64,000 nucleotides of DNA from Rugamonas rivuli (lineage in GTDB: Bacteria > Pseudomonadota > Gammaproteobacteria > Burkholderiales > Burkholderiaceae_D). A program made the position numbers and the translations under genes. Shown piece after piece: positions 18,076-25,948 of this stretch (position 1 is the first letter of the stretch; every line of letters begins with the position of its first letter). The stretch spans positions 868,001 through 932,000 of the forward strand of contig NZ_WHUF01000002.1 in NCBI RefSeq assembly GCF_009380165.1. The letters run 5' to 3'. Under the pieces are notes generated by a model that saw nothing but the letters and a program-made list of their open reading frames with translations, made no database searches and had not been told where the DNA came from.

Positions 18076-20808
18076 ATGTTTCAGGAAAAAATAGCTGTAC
18101 GCTGGGTAAAGTTTGCGCTGGCCTTGTTGTCGGCCAACGCCGTGGCGCTGGCGCAGGCGCAGGAGCAAGCGGAGGCGATCAAGCCCGACGCCAAGATGGA
18201 GCGGGTGGAAATCACCGGCAGTAATATCAAGCGCATCGCCCAGGAGGGCGTGTCGCCGATGACCATGATCACCAAGGAAGACATCAAGCGTTCCGGCGCG
18301 ACTTCGGTGCTCGACGTGTTGCGCAACCTGCCTTCGGTCGGCGGCAACGGCCGCGATTTCGGCGGCGGCAACGACTTCCGCAACGGCGCCACCACGGCCA
18401 GCCTGCGCGGCATGCCGACGCTGATCCTGTTGAACGGCAACCGCCTGCCGGTGTCCGGCTCGGACGACTCCAACGGCTTCACCTCGGTGGACTTGAACAT
18501 GCTGCCGCTGGCGGCGATCGAGCGCATCGAGGTGCTCAAGGACGGCGCCTCGGCGATCTACGGCACCGATGCGGTGGGCGGCGTGATCAACTTCATCATG
18601 CGCCAGAATTACCAGGGCGTGGACCTGAGCACCAGCTACGGCACCACCACGCTGGGCGGCGGCGATGTGCGCAAACTGTCGGTGGCCGGCGGCTACGGCG
18701 ACCGCGCCACGCAGAAATTCAACCTGACCTACGCGGCCATGTACGAGGACACCAAGCGCATCAAGGGCACCGACCGCGACTGGGCCAACCACATCGACTT
18801 CGGCGCCAGCGGCGGCCTGCAGTACGCCAATGTGTACGGCGCCCACGGCACCGATCCCGGCACGCTGTCGATCGGCGGCAACCGCTTCGCCGACCCGGAA
18901 TGCCCGGCCGGCTCCAAGCTGCCTTATCCAAGCGGCGCCGAATGGTTCCCTTCGCCGACCCGCAACGGCTGCCTGGCCGCGACGGCCGAATTCACCGACC
19001 TGGTCAAGCCGTCGCGCCGCGCCGGTGCGACGGCCGCGCTGAACTGGGACATCGCGCCGGACCTGACGCTGTTCGCCAACGCCTTCTACACCAACTTCGA
19101 CAAGCGCATCGTCGGCCAGTCGTCGTGGCTGCAGAACCGCGCGCGCAACAACCTGGTCATCCCGGCCTCGAATCCCTTCAACACCTATGGCAAGCCGGTG
19201 ACGATACGGCGCGATTTTCCGGTCTATGAAGGCGGCATCAAGACCAACGTCGACAACCTCTGGCTGCTGACCGGTCTCAAGGGCGAGATGGCCGGCTGGG
19301 ACTGGTCGGCGACGCTGTCGCACGGCGAGGAGCGCGGCCGCACCGATACGCTGGGCGCCTACAAGCTGGAGGAGTTGAACCAGGCGGTCGACGACGGACG
19401 CTTCAATCCCTTCGGCGTCAACAAGAATTCGGATGCGCTGATCCGCGAACTGTCGGGCGAGATGTTCGTCAAGACCCGCAGCAAGACCGATTCCATCAAA
19501 GTGCAGGCCGCGACCGAATTCGGCGAACTGCCGGGCGGGAAGGTCGGCGTGTCGGTGGGCTCCGAGCTGCGCAAGAATTCGCTGTCGTACACGCCGTCGC
19601 AGGATTGGCAGCAAGGCTTGCTGGGCCAGTACGCGGTGCTGCCGTCGATCTCCGGTTCGGAAAAATTGTCGGCCGTGTATGCGGAGCTGAGCTTGCCGTT
19701 GCTGAAAACGCTGGAGGCACAGGCCGCCGTGCGCCACGACAAATATGAGCTGGCCGGCGCCACCACCAATCCCAAGCTCGGCGTGAAATGGAAGCCGAGC
19801 AGGGAGATCATGCTGCGCGCGAACTACAGCACCGGCATGGTGGCGCCGTCGCTGCCGCAGCGCTTCAGCCAGGGCCGCGACGCCTTCTACCAGACCAAGG
19901 ATCCGCACCGCTGCGTCGAGGGCGATGTGTATTTCGATTCCTACTGCACCCGCCAGGTCAAGGCGTCCAACGTCGGCACCAAGGATCTGCAGCCGGAGAA
20001 ATCGAACCAGTACAACATCGGCTTTGTCATCGAGCCGATCAAGGACTTGAACATCGGCCTGACCTATTACGACATCAAGTGGAAAAACAAGATCGACATC
20101 CTCGATACCACGACGGTGCTCGATAACGAAGACGGCGCCTACAAGTCGCACGTGACGCGTAAGGATGTCACCGCCGACGATATCGCGGCCTACGAGACGC
20201 TGTCGGCGGCCGACAAGGCGCGGCTGGGGCCTTTGCGCGGTGAGCTGTCCAACATCAAGACCGGCTGGGTCAACCGCTTCCAGACGCATACCTCGGGCAT
20301 CGACCTGGACGCGTCCTACACCTTCCGCACCGAAAAGCTGGGCCGCATCAAGGTGTTTGGCGAAGCCAACTACACGCTGCGTTACGACACGGTGCTGTTG
20401 GCCGATAACGTCTACATCAACTGCCCGAACAACACCTCGTGCGATGCCGGCGAGTACGGCAATCCGCGCGTGCTGGCGAACGTGGGCGTGAACTGGGACC
20501 AGGGCGTGTGGAGCGGCACCGGCATCGTCAAATACGTGGCCGGCACCAAGGTGGATCGCTCGCCGTCGGCCGTGCAGAACCAATGGTATGACTTCTATGC
20601 CAAGGGACGGCGGATTCCCGCCATCGCCACGCTGGACGCATCGCTGGCCTATTCGGGCATCAAGAACGCGGTGATACGCGTTGGCGCCAACAATGTGTTC
20701 AACCGCGATCCGGCTTTCGATCCGGGCTCCTCGCTGGGCTACAACGATAGCTGGGGCGATCCGCGCGGCCGCTACGTGTATGTCAGCCTGGACTACAGCT
20801 TCAAGTAA
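18076..20808 (+). CDS. TonB-dependent receptor
   Basis: A 910-residue outer-membrane receptor with a signal peptide ending near residue 28 (ALAQAQ). The plug domain is clear: VEITGSNIKRIAQEG (TonB-box region), SVLDVLRNLPSVGG, LILLNGNRLPV and IERIEVLKDGASAIYGTDAVGG. The barrel ends in the aromatic terminus YVYVSLDYSFK. A good ribosome-binding site (AGGAGA) precedes the ATG. The family member type (with the Gly-rich plug ending) is common among receptors for plant polymers and siderophore-like ligands. No ligand can be named, and no sigma/anti-sigma pair is adjacent. Confidence 0.92.
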   Translation: MFQEKIAVRWVKFALALLSANAVALAQAQEQAEAIKPDAKMERVEITGSNIKRIAQEGVSPMTMITKEDIKRSGATSVLDVLRNLPSVGGNGRDFGGGNDFRNGATTASLRGMPTLILLNGNRLPVSGSDDSNGFTSVDLNMLPLAAIERIEVLKDGASAIYGTDAVGGVINFIMRQNYQGVDLSTSYGTTTLGGGDVRKLSVAGGYGDRATQKFNLTYAAMYEDTKRIKGTDRDWANHIDFGASGGLQYANVYGAHGTDPGTLSIGGNRFADPECPAGSKLPYPSGAEWFPSPTRNGCLAATAEFTDLVKPSRRAGATAALNWDIAPDLTLFANAFYTNFDKRIVGQSSWLQNRARNNLVIPASNPFNTYGKPVTIRRDFPVYEGGIKTNVDNLWLLTGLKGEMAGWDWSATLSHGEERGRTDTLGAYKLEELNQAVDDGRFNPFGVNKNSDALIRELSGEMFVKTRSKTDSIKVQAATEFGELPGGKVGVSVGSELRKNSLSYTPSQDWQQGLLGQYAVLPSISGSEKLSAVYAELSLPLLKTLEAQAAVRHDKYELAGATTNPKLGVKWKPSREIMLRANYSTGMVAPSLPQRFSQGRDAFYQTKDPHRCVEGDVYFDSYCTRQVKASNVGTKDLQPEKSNQYNIGFVIEPIKDLNIGLTYYDIKWKNKIDILDTTTVLDNEDGAYKSHVTRKDVTADDIAAYETLSAADKARLGPLRGELSNIKTGWVNRFQTHTSGIDLDASYTFRTEKLGRIKVFGEANYTLRYDTVLLADNVYINCPNNTSCDAGEYGNPRVLANVGVNWDQGVWSGTGIVKYVAGTKVDRSPSAVQNQWYDFYAKGRRIPAIATLDASLAYSGIKNAVIRVGANNVFNRDPAFDPGSSLGYNDSWGDPRGRYVYVSLDYSFK

Positions 20809-20821
20809 GCGGCGCTGACGA

Positions 20822-20852
20822 TCCGGCCGTCTTCTTCGCGGAGGCGGCCGGA
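20822..20852 (+). terminator. Strong hairpin after the TonB receptor gene
   Basis: A 13-bp stem (TCCGGCCGTCTTC / GGAGGCGGCCGGA, two G-U pairs) with loop TTCGC starts 14 bases after the receptor stop. The T-run is missing (CTGAAAAAC follows), so it may act as a 3'-end stabiliser rather than a true intrinsic terminator. Confidence 0.5.
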
Positions 20853-20862
20853 CTGAAAAACA

Positions 20863-20892
20863 TTGATCAAAAAATCATATTTTTGCTATGCT
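20863..20892 (+). promoter_or_regulatory. Candidate sigma-70 promoter of the FMN reductase gene
   Basis: TTGATC (20863-20868) and TATGCT (20887-20892) are spaced 18 bp apart in a short AT-rich stretch. Transcription from here would start near 20899, which fits translation from ATG 20911 and rules out the in-frame upstream codon at 20863. Confidence 0.5.
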
Positions 20893-20910
20893 TCAGAATT
20901 TAGGCGGAAT

Positions 20911-21453
20911 ATGAAGTTATTGGCATTCGCAGCGAGCAATAGCAGTAAATCGATCAATAAAAAATTAGTGACTTACGCGGCCGGTCTGGTGGAAGGTGCG
21001 GAGGTCGAAGTACTGGATTTAAACGATTACGAAATGCCGCTGTTCAGCATCGACAGGGAAGCGGCGTTGGGCCATCCTGAATTGGCCAAGGCTTTTCTGC
21101 AAAAAATCGCGGCGTCCGACGCCTTGCTGATTTCGTTCGCCGAACATAATGGCTCGTATAGCGCAGCCTTTAAAAACCTGTTCGACTGGTGCTCGCGCAT
21201 CGAGCCCAAGGTGTTTCAGAACAAGCCGCTGGTTCTCCTGTCCACTTCGCCGGGCGCCCGTGGCGGCGCCAGCGTGCTGGCAGCAGCGACCGGCTCCGCG
21301 CCGTTCTTTGGCGGCCACGTCAAAGCCAGCCTTTCCATCCCCAGCTTCCATGACAACTTCGATCTCGAACGCGGCGTGCTCAAGCACGAGGAACTGAACA
21401 GCCAACTGGTCAAGGCCGTGGCCGCGCTGACGGAAGCCGCACTCGCCGCGTAA
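20911..21453 (+). CDS. NADPH-dependent FMN reductase family protein
   Basis: A 180-residue flavodoxin-like protein of the NADPH-dependent FMN reductase/azoreductase family. The N-terminal LLAFAASNSSKSINKKL would hold the FMN phosphate, EVLDLNDYEMPLFS is the usual second strand, and FAEHNGSYSAAFKNLFDWCSR is the conserved flavin-contact region. Such enzymes reduce flavins, quinones or some metals such as chromate. I chose ATG 20911 because it follows an AGGCGG site and the predicted promoter. The physiological substrate is not visible from sequence. Confidence 0.88.
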   Translation: MKLLAFAASNSSKSINKKLVTYAAGLVEGAEVEVLDLNDYEMPLFSIDREAALGHPELAKAFLQKIAASDALLISFAEHNGSYSAAFKNLFDWCSRIEPKVFQNKPLVLLSTSPGARGGASVLAAATGSAPFFGGHVKASLSIPSFHDNFDLERGVLKHEELNSQLVKAVAALTEAALAA

Positions 21454-21460
21454 AGTATCG

Positions 21461-21485
21461 CCGCCATTTCGTCGATGAATGGCGG
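21461..21485 (+). terminator. Hairpin after the FMN reductase gene
   Basis: An 8-bp perfect stem CCGCCATT/AATGGCGG with a 9-base loop begins 8 bases after the stop codon. A pyrimidine-rich but not pure T tract follows (TACCTACTCCTTCTT). It is a probable but weak terminator. Confidence 0.5.
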
Positions 21486-21562
21486 TACCTACTCCTTCTT
21501 GCTTATCCCATAAAACCCTTTTTGTTGCGATAATCGCTATATAGTCAACTATATTGCGCTAT

Positions 21563-21601
21563 GCCCCGGTACCCATTAAGGTCCGGGGCTAAGGTTTTTT
21601 T
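21563..21601 (+). promoter_or_regulatory. Terminator-like hairpin in the leader of a TonB receptor gene
   Basis: The stem GCCCCGG/CCGGGGC (21563-21569 with 21583-21589), which can extend by ACC/GGT, is followed by CTAAGG and seven T residues at 21595-21601. It ends only 15 bases before the ATG at 21617 and just before the GGGGAAG ribosome-binding site. A separate palindrome ATATAGT-CA-ACTATAT lies at 21539-21554. A terminator in this place implies attenuation control of the receptor. The alternative is that it ends upstream transcription and the receptor promoter lies within the same few bases, which is hard to fit. Confidence 0.6.
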
Positions 21602-21616
21602 ACATGGGGAAGTTAT

Positions 21617-23620
21617 ATGGAACAGAAGGAAAAGCGCGGCCGTCGGCTGACGTTGATGGCGTCGGCAGTGCTGGCGCTGGGGGCCGGCGGCAGTGCGGCG
21701 GCTCAACAGGGCGGCGAGGCCCGGCCGTTCGAACTGGGCACCGTGGTCGTCACCGGCACGCTCGATCAGGTGGGCGAAATCGGCAAGGAACAGGTGGCCT
21801 CCGTCATCGGCCGCAAGGAGATGCGCCAGTTCAATCGCGACAATGTGGGCGATGCGCTCAACCTGCTGTCGGGCGTCACGCTGTCGACCAACTCGCGCAA
21901 TGAAAAAACCATCGCCGTGCGCGGCTTCGATGCGCGCCAGGTGCCGCTGTATATCGACGGCGTGCCGGTCTACGTACCGTACGACGGCTATGTCGACTTC
22001 GCCCGCTTCAGCACCGCCGACCTGGCCAGCATCCAAGTGGCCAAAGGCTTCAGCTCGATGGCGTACGGGCCGAACGCGCTGGGCGGCGCCATCAACCTCA
22101 TCTCGCGCAAGCCCACGGCCGCCCTCGAAGGCGACGCGGCGCTCGGCTGGGCCAGCGGCCACGGACGCCAGGCTTCGGCCAACGTCGGCAGCAAGCAGGG
22201 CATCTGGTATGTGCAGGCCGGCGCTTCCTACGACCAGAGCGACAACTTCCCGCTGTCGTCCGATTTTCGCCCCACGGCCACCGAGGACGGCGGCGCCCGC
22301 AACAACGCTTACCGGCGCGACAGCAAGGTGTCGCTGAAGCTGGGCGTGACGCCGCGCGCGGGCGACGAGTACGCGCTGAGCTACTACCAGCAGCACGGCA
22401 GCAAAGGCCAGCCGCCATCGACCGATCCGGCCACCGCGCGCTACTGGCAGTGGCCGTACTGGGACAAGGAAAGCATGTACTTCATCTCGCGCACCGCGCT
22501 CGGCGGCGGCGCGGCGCTGAAGGTGCGCGCCTATCACGACAACTACGGCAACGAGGTCGACAGCTACACCAACGGCAGCTACACCACGCTCAAGACCTCC
22601 GGCGCGGGCAGCCTGGGCACGGGCCGCAGCATCTACAGCGACTGGACCAGCGGCGCATCGATGGAACTCGAAGCGCAGCAGGCGGCGATCAACACGCTGC
22701 GCCTGATCGCCCACTACAAGGTGGACAAGCACGTCGAACTCGACGGCGCCGGCGCCACCAACGCCATCTTCAAGGATGCGCTGGCGTCGCTGGCGCTGGA
22801 GGACAATGTCCAGCTGCGCCCATCGACCATGCTGTCGCTGGGCGCGGGGCGCCACCAGTTGCGGCCGCAGACCGTGTACAGCGCCGGCAATCCCTACACG
22901 CTGCCGGATACGAAGACGGCGCACGACTGGCAGGCCGGCCTGTTCGAAGACTTGTCCGCCAGCGCGCGGCTGTACGCCACCATCGCCCACAAGTCGCGCC
23001 TGCCGACGCTGAAGGACCGCTACTCGCAACGCCTGGGCACCTACATCGAGAACCCGGCGCTGCGGCCCGAGTCTGCGCGCAACTATGAGATCGGCTACCA
23101 GGGCCAGCCCTGGAAAGATGGTCAGTTGCAGGCCGCCTACTTCTACAGCGAGATCGGCGACAAGATCCAGGCGGTGGCCAACGTCTCCGGCATCAAATCG
23201 CAGATGCGCAATATCGGCAGGGTGCGCTCGTCGGGCATCGAACTCGATGCGCGCGGCAAGCTGGGCAGCGCGGTCGAGCTGGCGGCCAACTACACCTACA
23301 CCGAGCTGAGGAACCTGAGTTCGCCAACGACCAAGCTAACCGACGTGCCGCAGCAAAAACTGACCGCACAAGCCATGCTGCACCCACGCGACGACATCGA
23401 CCTCATCGCCATCGCCGAGCGCAACAGCAGCCGCTGGGCCTCGGATACGGTGCAGCTTGCCGGCTACGCCACGCTGAACCTGAAGGCGGTCTATCGTCCG
23501 GTGCGCGGCGTCGCGCTGGCGGCGGGCGTGAGCAATCTGCGCGACCGGAATTATTCGCTGGCCGACGGCTTCCCCAGCGCCGGACGCCAGTGGTTCGGCA
23601 ACGTCAATTATCAATACTAA
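21617..23620 (+). CDS. TonB-dependent receptor paired with a molybdopterin-fold protein
   Basis: A 667-residue outer-membrane receptor. A signal peptide ends near residue 31 (GSAAAQQ). The TonB-box-like segment FELGTVVVTGT follows, then the plug (VGDALNLLSGVTLSTNSRNEKTI split across strands, VPLYIDGVPVYVPYDG, ASIQVAKGFSSMAYGPNALGG). The barrel ends in VNYQY. The ligand is unknown. The next gene, 15 bases downstream, encodes a small periplasmic protein with a sulfite-oxidase-type fold, so a role linked to an oxyanion or cofactor is conceivable but unproven. Length is in the range of siderophore and vitamin receptors. Confidence 0.9.
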   Translation: MEQKEKRGRRLTLMASAVLALGAGGSAAAQQGGEARPFELGTVVVTGTLDQVGEIGKEQVASVIGRKEMRQFNRDNVGDALNLLSGVTLSTNSRNEKTIAVRGFDARQVPLYIDGVPVYVPYDGYVDFARFSTADLASIQVAKGFSSMAYGPNALGGAINLISRKPTAALEGDAALGWASGHGRQASANVGSKQGIWYVQAGASYDQSDNFPLSSDFRPTATEDGGARNNAYRRDSKVSLKLGVTPRAGDEYALSYYQQHGSKGQPPSTDPATARYWQWPYWDKESMYFISRTALGGGAALKVRAYHDNYGNEVDSYTNGSYTTLKTSGAGSLGTGRSIYSDWTSGASMELEAQQAAINTLRLIAHYKVDKHVELDGAGATNAIFKDALASLALEDNVQLRPSTMLSLGAGRHQLRPQTVYSAGNPYTLPDTKTAHDWQAGLFEDLSASARLYATIAHKSRLPTLKDRYSQRLGTYIENPALRPESARNYEIGYQGQPWKDGQLQAAYFYSEIGDKIQAVANVSGIKSQMRNIGRVRSSGIELDARGKLGSAVELAANYTYTELRNLSSPTTKLTDVPQQKLTAQAMLHPRDDIDLIAIAERNSSRWASDTVQLAGYATLNLKAVYRPVRGVALAAGVSNLRDRNYSLADGFPSAGRQWFGNVNYQY

Positions 23621-23635
23621 GCAAAGGAAATAACG

Positions 23636-24178
23636 ATGGGCTATCTGTTACGCAGGCTGATCTTCACGCTCGCGCTGGGTGCCGCCGTGCACGCGGCCGC
23701 GCACCCCACCGATGGCGACACCGCCAAGTACGTCACCACCCGCCTGGCCGTGACGGGCGCGGTGGAGCACGCGCTCAATCTCAACGTGGCGGACTTGCGC
23801 AAGCTGCCGCCGCAGAAGCTGGGCGAGCTGCCGATGGTGTGCCAGAGCGGCGCCAAACTCGGCCAGCTGGAAAACCTGAAGGGCGTGCGCCTGCGCGAAC
23901 TGCTGGAGCAGGCCGTGGTGGTGTCGCGCGATCACAATGACGTCAAGAAGATGGTCGTCATCGCCACCGCCAGCGATGGCTACAAGGTGGTGTTCTCATG
24001 GTCCGAGCTGTTCAACTCGCCGGTGGGCGAGGGCGTGCTGGTCTACTTCGAAAAAGATGGCCAGCCGCTCGGCGACGACGAGGGCCGCATCGCCATGGTC
24101 TCCAGCAAGGATATCCGCAGCGGCCCGCGCCACGTCAAATGGTTGCAATCGATCGAGGTGAAGAAGATCGCCGACTAG
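23636..24178 (+). CDS. Small periplasmic molybdopterin-dependent oxidoreductase-like protein
   Basis: A 180-residue exported protein (signal peptide up to about residue 23, HAAAHP). The rest resembles the sulfite-oxidase-type molybdopterin-binding domain in a short form: LAVTGAVEHALNLNVADLRKLP, then a cysteine in MVCQSG (C69), LKGVRLRELLEQA and YKVVFSWSELFN. C69 sits where the family places the Mo-ligating cysteine, but the protein is smaller than full sulfite oxidases, so enzymatic activity is uncertain. It may be a binding or accessory protein. It forms a pair with the upstream receptor; both have the same strand and close spacing. Confidence 0.72.
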   Translation: MGYLLRRLIFTLALGAAVHAAAHPTDGDTAKYVTTRLAVTGAVEHALNLNVADLRKLPPQKLGELPMVCQSGAKLGQLENLKGVRLRELLEQAVVVSRDHNDVKKMVVIATASDGYKVVFSWSELFNSPVGEGVLVYFEKDGQPLGDDEGRIAMVSSKDIRSGPRHVKWLQSIEVKKIAD

Positions 24179-24183
24179 GGCGC

Positions 24184-25086
24184 TCACTCCTTGATGATGT
24201 GCTCGGCCAGATAGTCGATCAGCAGCCGTATGCCGGGCAGCAGCCCCCGGCGCGACGGGAACACCGCGTGGATGATGCCGCCTTTCGGCGCCCATCCCGG
24301 CAGCGCCTCGACCAGCCGTCCCTGCTGCAGGTCGTCCTGCACCACCATGTAGGGCAGCTGCACGAGACCGGTGCCGCGCAGGGCCGCCTGGCGCAGCGCC
24401 GTCATGTCGTCGGTGATGTAGCGGGGGCGGTGCCGCACCTGCGCCTCCACGCCGTCGGGGCCGTCGAGCTGCCACACATGGTCGCGCGACGGTCCCCAGT
24501 CCAGGCTGGGCAGGTCGTCAAGATCGGCCGGAACGGTGGGGCGCGCGCGGCCGGCGAACAAGCCGTCCAGCAGGCCCGGGCTGGCCACCAGCCGCTGCGG
24601 GCTGGACGACAGCACGCGCATCACCAGGTCCACATTCTCCAGCGGCGGAAAGCGCACCCGCAAGGCCAGGTCCAAACCCTCGCCCAGCACGTCGACGCGG
24701 CGGTTGGTGGCGTCGAGGTGGACCTGCACCTTGGGATACTCGGCCATGAAGCGCGCCACCAGGTCGCCGATGCGATAGTCGAGCAGGGCGGTGGGGCAGC
24801 TCATGCGGATGATGCCCTGCGGCTCCGAGTGTTCGCGCTGCATCACCTCGCGCGCCGCCTGCGCCTCCACCAGCACGGCGACGCAGCGCTCGTAGAATTC
24901 CTGCCCCATCGCCGTCACCGAGAAGTGCCGCGTGGTCCGCTGCAACAGGCGCACATTGTGCTCGGCCTCCAGCGCCGCGATGCGCCGGCTGAGCTTGGAC
25001 TTCGGCATATTCAACGCGCGGCCTGCCTGCGTGAAGCCGCCGTGTTCGACCACTTTTACAAAATAATATAAATCGTTTAAATCCAT
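24184..25086 (-). CDS. LysR family transcriptional regulator
   Basis: A 300-residue regulator with an N-terminal winged helix-turn-helix (residues 1-60, DLYYFVKVVEHGGFTQAGRAL and SKLSRRIAALE) and a LysR substrate-binding domain. The DmlR/AphB-like subgroup is suggested by the overall layout. It is divergent from the YcaC-like hydrolase at 25201, the usual arrangement for a LysR regulator and its target. The inducer is unknown. It ends 5 bases past the molybdopterin-fold gene on the other strand. Confidence 0.94.
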   Translation of the reverse strand: MDLNDLYYFVKVVEHGGFTQAGRALNMPKSKLSRRIAALEAEHNVRLLQRTTRHFSVTAMGQEFYERCVAVLVEAQAAREVMQREHSEPQGIIRMSCPTALLDYRIGDLVARFMAEYPKVQVHLDATNRRVDVLGEGLDLALRVRFPPLENVDLVMRVLSSSPQRLVASPGLLDGLFAGRARPTVPADLDDLPSLDWGPSRDHVWQLDGPDGVEAQVRHRPRYITDDMTALRQAALRGTGLVQLPYMVVQDDLQQGRLVEALPGWAPKGGIIHAVFPSRRGLLPGIRLLIDYLAEHIIKE

Positions 25087-25096
25087 GATGGCTTAT

Positions 25097-25114
25097 TGTT
25101 CCAATTGGAGAACA
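25097..25114. promoter_or_regulatory. Candidate LysR operator in the divergent intergenic region
   Basis: An inverted repeat TGTTC-N8-GAACA encloses the palindrome CCAATTGG. It begins 11 bases upstream of the LysR start codon, where autoregulatory LysR sites are commonly found, and is about 90 bases from the hydrolase start. Confidence 0.45.
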
Positions 25115-25200
25115 CTGACGGCATTTTATGTTACTTCCGAGAATTATGTTAAGGATTTACCATGTGCTCAGTCTTGTTTTTTCAACCAAAGGAGTACCCC

Positions 25201-25842
25201 ATGACCAGCGAAACCATCCGCGATCCCGCCACCGACCATCTGCTGACGCCGCAGAACAGCGCCTTTGTCATCATTGACTACCAGCCTGTCCAGGTGAACT
25301 CGATTGCCTCGATGGACCGGCAACTGCTGATCAACAACATCGTCGGCACCTCGAAGGCCGCCGTGGCCTACGGCCTGCCCATCATCCACTCGACCGTCAA
25401 CGTCAAGACCGGCCTGAACAAGCCGCCCATCCCGCAGCTGCGCAAGGTGCTGGGCGACTACCCGACCATCGACCGCACCACCATCAACTCGTGGGAAGAC
25501 GTGGAATTCCGCCAGGCGGTGGAAGCCACCGGCCGCAAGAAACTGATCATGACCGCGCTGTGGACCGAAGCCTGCCTGACCTTCCCGGCGCTGGACGCCC
25601 TCAAGGCCGGCTATGAAGTGTATGTGGTGGCCGACGCCGTCGGCGGCACCTCGGTGGCCGCGCACGAGATGGCGCTGCGCCGCATCGAGCAGGCGGGCGG
25701 CAAGCTGATCAGCACCGTGCAGCTGTTCTGCGAACTGCAGCGCGACTGGAAACGCACCGAAACGGTGCCGGCCTTCATCGACCTGTTCGTGTCCACCGGC
25801 GGCACCGCCGGCATCCAGTTTTCGTACGACCGCGCGGAGTAA
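25201..25842 (+). CDS. Isochorismatase-like (YcaC-type) hydrolase 1
   Basis: A 213-residue cysteine hydrolase of the isochorismatase superfamily, YcaC-like. The catalytic aspartate is in VIIDYQPVQVN near residue 23 and the catalytic cysteine is C125 in LWTEACLTFPAL. VVADAVGGTS is the conserved segment behind the active site. The substrate is unknown; YcaC relatives are induced by diverse stresses. ATG 25201 was chosen because of the strong AAAGGAG site just upstream; an in-frame codon at 25162 lies too far up. It is likely controlled by the divergent LysR gene. A second member of the family is encoded at 62640. Confidence 0.9.
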   Translation: MTSETIRDPATDHLLTPQNSAFVIIDYQPVQVNSIASMDRQLLINNIVGTSKAAVAYGLPIIHSTVNVKTGLNKPPIPQLRKVLGDYPTIDRTTINSWEDVEFRQAVEATGRKKLIMTALWTEACLTFPALDALKAGYEVYVVADAVGGTSVAAHEMALRRIEQAGGKLISTVQLFCELQRDWKRTETVPAFIDLFVSTGGTAGIQFSYDRAE

Positions 25843-25948
25843 GCGCGGGGGGCGGGCGCACTGCTGAAAACGGTGCGCGCCGCTTTATTGGCTTCTGCTA
25901 AGATGGATCGACGAAGTTTCCGGGGCGTCAAGCGACGCTGACTTGATC

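Noticed and set aside
18019..20583. A long minus-strand open frame opposite the second TonB receptor
   Set aside because: Shadow of a GC-rich gene; the plus-strand receptor has complete plug and barrel motifs.
20863..20910. Upstream in-frame start for the FMN reductase
   Set aside because: It coincides with the predicted -35 box, so it would not be transcribed; ATG 20911 has a ribosome-binding site.
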